A DNA stretch of 64,000 bases from Pseudomonadota bacterium (GTDB lineage: Bacteria > Pseudomonadota > Gammaproteobacteria > Steroidobacterales > Steroidobacteraceae), in the NCBI GenBank assembly GCA_018261655.1, contig JAGTSG010000001.1, forward strand, positions 1 through 64,000, given 5' to 3'. The first letter of the stretch is position 1. The number at the start of each line of letters is the position of its first letter. The notes under the pieces were generated by a model. The model was given only the letters and a program-made list of their open reading frames with translations. It ran no database searches and was not told the DNA's origin. Shown piece by piece: positions 58,698 through 64,000 of this stretch. Both the position numbers and the translations under genes were made by a program.

Positions 58698-59846
58698 TCA
58701 GCCGGCTGCGGCGGCCTTGCCGCTCGCGTCGACGACCCGGACCGAGGCGCCCTGCTTGACGGCGCCCTGACCGACCACGATCACCCGGTCGCCGTCGCCC
58801 AGGCCGGCGGTCACCTCGACCCAGCCGCCGTTGGACAGGCCGAGTTCGACATGGCGTTCCTCGGCCTTGCCATCCGCGATCACGAAGACGCGCGCGGGCC
58901 CCTCCGAGTCGAGCAGGGCAGACCTGGGTATCTGCAGCGCGTCGGCCTTGCGCTCGTAGACGATGGCGACGCGCGCGAACATGCCGGGCCGCAGCAGGTC
59001 GCCCGGATCGTCCACCTCGATCTTCACCGGGATGGTGCCGGCGCTCGAGTCGACATAAGGACTGATGAGCGCGATGCGACCCTCGAACCGGCTGCCCGGG
59101 ACGGCGTCGAAGCCCAGCTCGACCGGCTGGCCCTTTGAAAGCCTGGGCAACTCGCGCTCGGGGACGTTGATGCGCACGACCAGCGAGTCGAGGTCCTCGA
59201 CGACGAACAGGGCGCTGTCCGAGCTCTCGATGACGCCGCCGACCGGCGTGACCGTGTTGCCCACCTTCACCACGTTGGTGCGCTGGGTGACGGTGCCGGC
59301 GATCGGCGAGCGGATCTCGGTCCAGGACAACTGCAACCGAGCGAGGTCATAGGTCGCGCGGGCAGAGTCGAGTTCGTACTTGAGGTTCTCGAAGGCGGTG
59401 GTGCTCACCAGGCCCTTCTTCTGCAACTCGAGGTTGCGGTTGTAGTCGCGCTCGAGCCGGCGCATCTGCGCCTCGGCCTGGGCGAGCTCCAGCCGCAACT
59501 GGTCGCCGTCGAGAAGGGCGAGCACCTGGCCCTCGCGGACCTGCGCGCCTTCGTCCACGAGCACGGCGCGGATCTCGCCGCGGACCTTGGGCATCACGAA
59601 AGTCTTGCGGTCCGCCTCGACCGGCGCCGTGCCCGAGTACACGGCCGTCATCTCGGCCCGGCGCGGAGCGGCCGTCTCGACCGGGACGGTCTGTTCCGCG
59701 GCAGCCGGGTCCGGTTCGGCACCGGTGCCATTTGCCTTGTCGCAGCCGGCCAGCGAGGCCGCGATGGCGATCACGAGCAGGGCTAGCGCCGGCCAGCGCA
59801 TTGCACGGTAGTGGGGGTTCCGATCAAGGGTCAGGGTCTTGGTCAC
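58698..59846 (-). CDS. RND periplasmic adaptor (membrane fusion) lipoprotein
   Basis: 382 aa. Lipobox 'SLAGC', barrel-sandwich 'PKVRGEIRAVLVDEGAQVREGQVLALLDG', alpha-hairpin (about 110-165), and 'IRSPIAGTVTQRTNVVKVGNTVTP'. GTG 59846 has ribosome site 'gggagg' and is used here; ATG 59801 ('MRWPALALLVIAIAAS') would give a more typical signal peptide, so the start is uncertain. First gene of adaptor-RND-RND. Confidence 0.92.
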   Translation of the reverse strand: MTKTLTLDRNPHYRAMRWPALALLVIAIAASLAGCDKANGTGAEPDPAAAEQTVPVETAAPRRAEMTAVYSGTAPVEADRKTFVMPKVRGEIRAVLVDEGAQVREGQVLALLDGDQLRLELAQAEAQMRRLERDYNRNLELQKKGLVSTTAFENLKYELDSARATYDLARLQLSWTEIRSPIAGTVTQRTNVVKVGNTVTPVGGVIESSDSALFVVEDLDSLVVRINVPERELPRLSKGQPVELGFDAVPGSRFEGRIALISPYVDSSAGTIPVKIEVDDPGDLLRPGMFARVAIVYERKADALQIPRSALLDSEGPARVFVIADGKAEERHVELGLSNGGWVEVTAGLGDGDRVIVVGQGAVKQGASVRVVDASGKAAAAG

Positions 59847-59873
59847 GGCCGTCCTCCCAGGGCAGGTGACATT

Positions 59874-59902
59874 ATGCTATGGTAGGATAGTGTTGTAGTC
59901 AA
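59874..59902 (-). promoter_or_regulatory. Promoter of the RND operon
   Basis: Minus strand TTGACT, 17-nt spacer, TAGCAT, giving a start about 20 nt before the GTG. The -35 lies inside the palindrome at 59888-59913. Confidence 0.65.
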
Positions 59903-59913
59903 GTACAACACTA
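59888..59913. promoter_or_regulatory. Perfect 26-bp palindromic operator over the RND promoter
   Basis: TAGTGTTGTA-GTCAAG-TACAACACTA: 10-bp perfect arms with a 6-bp centre. The -35 element of the RND promoter occupies the centre, so a bound dimer would block RNA polymerase. Size and symmetry resemble sites of TetR-like repressors; no regulator gene adjoins it. Confidence 0.75.
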
Positions 59914-59972
59914 CACAAAAAGAGACTCCCTGGCCCGTTCGCCATTAAGTCAAATCATCGGATGAAGAGGCG

Positions 59973-62126
59973 TCAGGAGCCGGCCGAGCGGCTCAACGTC
60001 CGCGCCAGCAGCGCGCCGCCCGCGGGCTGGGCGGCAATCACCGCGTCCCCGGCGATCTCGACTGCCTCGGCCAGCAGGGCATCCGGCGCGTCGGCCTCGT
60101 CGAGGTCCGTCGCCGACGCCAGCGGCTCGAGCCCGTGCGCCTTGCGGCGCACGTTTTCGCGCGCCAGCTGCGCCTGCTCGAGGGCCAGGCGCTCGACCTT
60201 GCGCTTTTCCGCGTTGAGGGAGAGGGTCGTCTGCGAACGTAGCTTGTCGACCGCCTCCCGGTCGCCCTCGAGCGCCAACAGGTCCGCGTCGTCCCCGGCC
60301 CGCTGGTGATGGAGCCGGTCGAGCAGGGGCAGTTCGCCCTCGACGCCCGCGTCCCGCTCGAAGGTCGCCGGGCGGATGCGGTCCCAGGGCAGGGCGCTGT
60401 CGCGCGTGCTCTCACCGACGTCCTCGGTGCTGATCAGGGAGGGAAGCTCGATATCGGGAGTCACGCCCCGGTGCTGCGTGCTGTCACCCGTGACGCGATA
60501 GTACTTGCCGATGGTGACGGTCAGCTGGCCAAAACCCGACTTCGGGCCCAGCGCATAGCGGTCGAGCGGGTAGAGGTTCTGCACCGAGCCCTTGCCGTAG
60601 GTCTGCTGGCCGACGACGACGCCGCGGCCGTAGTCCTGGATCGCCCCGGCGAAGATTTCCGACGCCGAGGCGCTGGCGCGGTTGACCATGACCACCAGCG
60701 GGCCGTCCCAGGCGACCCCGGGCTCGGGATCGTCCAGCACTTCGATGCGTCCCCCGGTCTCGCGCAGCTGCACGACCGGGCCGCGCTCGATGAACAGTCC
60801 GACCAGCGAGGTGGCCTCTGACAGGTGACCGCCGCCGTTGTTGCGCAGGTCGATGACGATGGCGCCGACGCCTTCCCGCTTGAGCTCATCGACCAGGCGG
60901 CGGACGTCCCGTGTCGTGCTGCGGTAATCGGCCTCGCCGGCGCTGCGCGCCTGGTAGTCCTGGTAGAAGCTCGGGACGTCGATCACGCCGATGCTGAGTT
61001 CCTGGTCGCCGCGGCGGATCTTGTGGACTTCCTTCTTCGCCGCCTGGGCCTCGAGCGTGACCTTGTTGCGCGTGAACACCACGACGCTCTCAGGGGAGCC
61101 CGGCGTCGCGCCGGCCGGCAACACCTGCAGGCGCACGACCGTGTTGACCGGACCGCGGATGAGCTGGACGACGTCGTCGAGGCGCCAGCCCACGACGTCG
61201 GTGAGCGTGCCTTCGCTGCCCTGGCCGACCGCGGTGATGCGGTCGTTGGCCTTGACCTCGCCGGAGACCGCCGCCGGGCCGCCCGGCAGGATGTTGACGA
61301 CCGTAACGTAGTCGTCGATCAGCTGCAGCGACGCGCCGATCCCCTCGTAGGACAGGCTCATCGCGATGTTGTACTCCTCGGAATTCCTGGGCGACAGGTA
61401 GTTCGAGTGCGGGTCGTAGACGTGCGAGTACGCATTCATGAACGTCTCGAACACGTCGTCCGCGGTGACCTGGTCGACCCGCTTGAGAAGCCGCTCGTAG
61501 CGCTTGCGCAGCACTTCCTGCGCCTCCGGCCAGGTCTTGCCGGCGAGGGTGAGTGACAGCACGTCGTTCTTCACCCGCTTGCGCCACAGCTCGTCGAGCT
61601 CGGCGACGGTGGCCGGCCAGGCCTCGTCGCTGCGGTCGAAACGGAAGTCCTCGTCGACGGTGAAGTCGGGCTCGGTGTCCAGCAGCGCGATCGCGTGGGC
61701 GATCCGCTCCCGGTTGCGTTCCTGCAGGCGCCCGAACATCCAGAAGGGCGGTTCGAGGTCCGCGGACTTGATCAGGTCGTCCATCTCGAAGCGGTATTTC
61801 TCGAATTCGGACACGTCCGAGGCGAGCAGGTAGCTGCGGTTGCCGTCGAGCGCTTCCAGGTAGCGCTCGAACACCTGGGCGGAAAGCTTGTCGTCGAGGG
61901 ACGCCTGGCGGTAGTGCTGCCGTTCCATGACTTCGGCGATCAGGCGGGCGACCCGGCGGTGCCGGTCGCTGGGCTCGACGGCGCCGGTGGACGCCATCGC
62001 GGGGGCGACCGCGGTGGCCGGCCCCGTGCCGGTCCCCATGACCACGGTCGCGGTCAACGCGATGGCCGCGCACAGCAGCGCGATCCGGGCCCATGGCAGC
62101 GATGTAAACCTGCGTGGTCTGGTCAT
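59973..62126 (-). CDS. prc: Tail-specific (C-terminal processing) protease Prc
   Basis: 717-aa periplasmic serine protease. Signal peptide/anchor about 13-33 ('IALLCAAIALTATVVMGTG'), N-terminal helical domain, PDZ (about 255-345, 'GIGASLQLIDDYVTVVNILP'), catalytic Ser in 'VNRASASASEIFAGAIQDYG' and Lys in 'QTYGKGSVQNLYPL'. The C-terminal DUF3340-like domain is present. It clips lipoproteins and peptidoglycan hydrolases in E. coli. Downstream of the RND operon's promoter but co-oriented; 126-nt gap holds the palindrome. Confidence 0.95.
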   Translation of the reverse strand: MTRPRRFTSLPWARIALLCAAIALTATVVMGTGTGPATAVAPAMASTGAVEPSDRHRRVARLIAEVMERQHYRQASLDDKLSAQVFERYLEALDGNRSYLLASDVSEFEKYRFEMDDLIKSADLEPPFWMFGRLQERNRERIAHAIALLDTEPDFTVDEDFRFDRSDEAWPATVAELDELWRKRVKNDVLSLTLAGKTWPEAQEVLRKRYERLLKRVDQVTADDVFETFMNAYSHVYDPHSNYLSPRNSEEYNIAMSLSYEGIGASLQLIDDYVTVVNILPGGPAAVSGEVKANDRITAVGQGSEGTLTDVVGWRLDDVVQLIRGPVNTVVRLQVLPAGATPGSPESVVVFTRNKVTLEAQAAKKEVHKIRRGDQELSIGVIDVPSFYQDYQARSAGEADYRSTTRDVRRLVDELKREGVGAIVIDLRNNGGGHLSEATSLVGLFIERGPVVQLRETGGRIEVLDDPEPGVAWDGPLVVMVNRASASASEIFAGAIQDYGRGVVVGQQTYGKGSVQNLYPLDRYALGPKSGFGQLTVTIGKYYRVTGDSTQHRGVTPDIELPSLISTEDVGESTRDSALPWDRIRPATFERDAGVEGELPLLDRLHHQRAGDDADLLALEGDREAVDKLRSQTTLSLNAEKRKVERLALEQAQLARENVRRKAHGLEPLASATDLDEADAPDALLAEAVEIAGDAVIAAQPAGGALLARTLSRSAGS

Positions 62127-62240
62127 GGCTTGGTAAAATCCGCTCGTCCGCCAGCCGGACGATTGACCCTAGGCTAGAGGCGGGGCCCCGGGGGATCAAG
62201 TACCCAGGTCACGCCGCCGCTTTTCACGGGAGTTGTCGCT

Positions 62241-62537
62241 TTGGGACCCCTCGGTTTCCTGACCGGCGTCGTGCTCGGCTCGGCGGCCTCGATTTCCGGC
62301 GTGCTGGCCATGGTGCTCGTCGTCTTCCTGGTAGTGTCCTCCGACCATCCTGCGTTGCTGCAGGAATACGCGCCCCTGGTCCGCGCCATCGTGCTGTTCG
62401 GCATCCTGGCGGCGATCGCCGGCGCGGCATTCATCGGCCTGCAGAAGAACCGGTCGTGGCGCTGGCTGGCGCAAGGCGCGATGTGGGCCACCCTCGCTGC
62501 CATCGCATGGTCCTACTGGCCGGCGGACGTCGCCTGA
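62241..62537 (+). CDS. Small two/three-helix membrane protein
   Basis: 98 aa, unrecognised. Hydrophobic segments at about 5-32 ('GSAASISGVLAMVLVVFLVV'), 48-66 and 78-93. TTG start with ribosome site 'cgggag' about 9 nt upstream. Divergent from prc. Similar small proteins occur in related genomes but I cannot name a family. Confidence 0.6.
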   Translation: MGPLGFLTGVVLGSAASISGVLAMVLVVFLVVSSDHPALLQEYAPLVRAIVLFGILAAIAGAAFIGLQKNRSWRWLAQGAMWATLAAIAWSYWPADVA

Positions 62538-62607
62538 ACATCTGACCGCTGGATGGACCGCGGGTTCCGGTGCCGGCGCCGACGCGGTTCGCCGCGGCGG
62601 CGGGCCA

Positions 62608-62868
62608 TCAGGCGCTCCCGGCTCCCGCGCGGCGCCGCAACGGACGGGTCATCAGCCGAACGACCCAGAATAGCGCGTATGGACCGAGCAGGAGTGCCCA
62701 TGCCGACGGCTGGAGCGTGAAGAACGCCCCGTAGAGCGCGACCAGGAAGGCAAGCAGGCCGCCCTCGTAAGGCCCGAGGGACACCACCCCGGCCAGGTAG
62801 ACGAGGAAAGGCAACACCAGCAGCCCGAAGCCGGCGAAGAGCAGGAAATAGCGCAGTTCCCGGTTCAT
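62608..62868 (-). CDS. Small membrane protein
   Basis: 86 aa from ATG 62868 ('MNRELRYFLLFAGFGLLVLP'). Three hydrophobic segments (about 7-27, 33-50, 52-68) and a basic C-terminus 'RPLRRRAGAGSA'. No family recognised. The longer track start covers the divergent promoter region of the next gene. Confidence 0.6.
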   Translation of the reverse strand: MNRELRYFLLFAGFGLLVLPFLVYLAGVVSLGPYEGGLLAFLVALYGAFFTLQPSAWALLLGPYALFWVVRLMTRPLRRRAGAGSA

Positions 62869-62990
62869 GCGCCGGTCAGGCGCGGGGGCGTCGGCTGGCA
62901 TGTTGTCGCAACTCCACCTGGACGCGAGTTTGCGGGGCGGCGGGGCCTGGCGCAACCGGCAGGGCCTGCCGGCCCCGTCCGCGCGCGGGG

Positions 62991-62996
62991 TATACT
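62991..62996 (+). promoter_or_regulatory. Possible -10 for the 79-aa membrane protein gene
   Basis: TATACT, 35 nt before the ATG; -35 poor. It would also serve the oxidoreductase gene. Confidence 0.3.
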
Positions 62997-63031
62997 CGCA
63001 CCCCGCAGTCCGGGCGCCGGGGAGACGGCCG

Positions 63032-63271
63032 ATGCGCAGGTTCTGGTGGCCTGAGCCACTCTATGAGGCCAGGCCTTATGGTGCATTGATGCTCGGCCTG
63101 CTGGTCGGGGCGGTCTCCGTCGCCCATTCGGTCGCCGGCGGCGGCTGGGATGTCCCGTTTGCCGTGGCGTTCGCGGTCGGGTGCGCGGTGATGGCATACG
63201 GCGGTGTCGTCGTCAGCATGCGCTATGCGTACCGGCGGCGCAGCCGCTGGCAACGCGAACGGCGGCACTGA
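63032..63271 (+). CDS. Small two-helix membrane protein
   Basis: 79 aa from ATG 63032 ('MRRFWWPEPLYEARPYGAL'), ribosome site 'gggaga'. Aromatic N-terminus, two hydrophobic helices (about 15-35 and 42-62), strongly basic tail 'YRRRSRWQRERRH'. No family named. It precedes the oxidoreductase by 2 nt. Confidence 0.65.
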   Translation: MRRFWWPEPLYEARPYGALMLGLLVGAVSVAHSVAGGGWDVPFAVAFAVGCAVMAYGGVVVSMRYAYRRRSRWQRERRH

Positions 63272-63273
63272 GC

Positions 63274-64000
63274 GTGCCGGCTACGCGCGTCGCCGTCATC
63301 GGTGCGGGGTACCTCGGGCGGTTCCACGCGCAGAAGTACGCGGCCCTGGCCGGCGTGAAGCTGGTGGCGGTCGCGGACCCCGACGCGGAGGCCCGAGGAC
63401 GCGTCGCGCGCGAGGCCGGCTGCGAGGAGACCGCGGACTACCGGCAGCTCCTCGGCCGGGTCGACGCGGTCAGCGTCGTGACACCGACGCCGCTGCACCA
63501 CCGGATTTCCTGCGACTTCCTCGAGGCCGGCGCGCACGTGCTGGTCGAGAAGCCCATCACCACCACGCTCGACGAGGCGCGCCACCTGGTGGACACGGCC
63601 GCGAGGCTCGAGAGGGTCCTGCAGGTCGGCCACCTCGAGCGCTTCAATCCCGCGATCGTCGCGGTGGAAGGCATCCTCCACCGTCCGCGTTTCGTCGAGT
63701 CGAACCGGCTGGCGCCGTTCAAGCCCCGCGGCACCGACGTCAGTGTGGTGCTCGACCTGATGATCCACGACATCGACCTCATCCTGAACATCGTCGGCTC
63801 GCCGGTCGCGACCATCGATGCCGTCGGCGCCTCGGTGTTCACCGACGAGATCGACATTGCCAATGCCCGCCTGCGGTTCGACAACGGCTGCGTCGCCGAC
63901 GCGACCGCCAGCCGGATCAGCATGAAGAGCGAGCGCAAGTTGCGCGTCTTCCAGGCCGACGCCTACCTGTCCATCGACCTGCAGCAGAAGGTGCTGACCC
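63274..64000 (+). CDS. Gfo/Idh/MocA family oxidoreductase (3' end outside window)
   Basis: Partial; about 242 aa visible and open at the right edge, hence absent from the ORF track. GTG start 63274. Rossmann motif 'AVIGAGYLGRFHAQKYAALA', 'DAVSVVTPTPLHHRI', and the catalytic-lysine motif 'VLVEKPITTTLDEA', followed by 'HLERFNPAI' and 'DLMIHDIDLIL' with the expected D-x-x-x-H. NAD(P)-dependent sugar or cofactor dehydrogenase; substrate unknown. Coupled to the small membrane protein gene. Confidence 0.92.
   Translation, partial: MPATRVAVIGAGYLGRFHAQKYAALAGVKLVAVADPDAEARGRVAREAGCEETADYRQLLGRVDAVSVVTPTPLHHRISCDFLEAGAHVLVEKPITTTLDEARHLVDTAARLERVLQVGHLERFNPAIVAVEGILHRPRFVESNRLAPFKPRGTDVSVVLDLMIHDIDLILNIVGSPVATIDAVGASVFTDEIDIANARLRFDNGCVADATASRISMKSERKLRVFQADAYLSIDLQQKVLT

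Noticed and set aside
53756-58759. Plus-strand ORF of 1667 aa opposite the RND genes
   Set aside because: It is exactly antisense to two clear RND genes, rich in Arg/Asp/Gln/His/Gly low-complexity sequence, without domains; typical of GC-rich shadow frames.

Overview
The window is a 64 kb piece of a bacterial chromosome. It is GC-rich (roughly two thirds G+C by eye), almost fully coding, and nearly all core genome. Gene content and order point to a gammaproteobacterium. Tracts shared in order with E. coli and relatives are ffh | ypjD-corB; rpsP-rimM-trmD-rplS; 4.5S RNA-dnaX-ybaB-recR; kbl-tdh; mlaFEDCB; divergent ppsA/ppsR; and dapA-gcvR-bcp-(phoH)-bepA. High GC, a SUF-only style Fe-S operon with its own Rrf2 regulator, PutA without a DNA-binding domain beside an Lrp-type gene, and a DUF1249 protein suggest a Xanthomonadales/Chromatiales-like lineage. 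That placement is inference and the genus cannot be named. No phage, insertion sequence, CRISPR array or conjugative module was seen.

Layout. 1-2.5 kb: 3' part of dnaB, alr, a DUF302 gene. 2.5-5.1 kb (minus): kinase-phosphatase-FHA signalling trio. 5.3-8.9 kb: radA, then convergent corB and ypjD. 9.0-12.5 kb: ffh and the rpsP-rimM-trmD-rplS operon, ended by a strong terminator. 12.6-14.5 kb: sppA. 14.5-16.7 kb (minus): kbl-tdh threonine catabolism. 16.8-21 kb: hslR, a small unknown ORF, a cupin, a queuosine-precursor transporter, cnoX, a DUF481 outer-membrane protein, a NUDIX gene. 21-24.9 kb: lrp-like regulator divergent from putA. 24.9-26.1 kb (minus): SPFH protein plus small ribbon-helix-helix protein. 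26.2-33 kb (minus): sufR-B-C-D-S-U-T-sixA. 33-37 kb: mlaFEDCB facing mlaA. 37-41.1 kb (minus): M48 protease, PhoH-like, bcp, gcvR. 41.2-45.5 kb (plus): dapA, short BamC-like lipoprotein, tRNA-Ser(GGA), 4.5S RNA, dnaX, ybaB, recR. 45.5-47.5 kb: rsgA facing away from orn, then a GFA-family gene. 47.5-50.8 kb: divergent ppsA and ppsR. 50.9-52.4 kb: DUF1249 and an orphan coiled-coil protein. 52.4-59.8 kb (minus): two RND pumps and one adaptor. 60-62.1 kb (minus): prc. 62.2-64 kb: three small membrane proteins and the start of a Gfo/Idh/MocA oxidoreductase.

How genes work together. The suf operon builds and loads Fe-S clusters under an Fe-S sensing regulator whose likely operator is visible upstream. 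The mla genes form a complete phospholipid transport route from MlaA to the inner-membrane MlaFEDB complex. ffh and the 4.5S RNA gene supply both parts of SRP, with ypjD/corB beside ffh. ppsA/ppsR make up regulated gluconeogenic PEP synthesis. kbl/tdh, putA and gcvR concern amino-acid carbon flow.

Most notable: rpsP appears broken by a net loss of about 29 nt, and sppA by a 1-nt deletion 2 kb away. Either the assembly has local errors or these are real lesions. A perfect 26-bp palindrome sits on the -35 region of the RND operon with no regulator gene beside it. The kinase/PP2C/FHA trio, the SPFH-RHH pair, the orphan coiled-coil gene and the truncated BamC-like lipoprotein are the least characterised items. 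I found no clearly new multi-gene system here.
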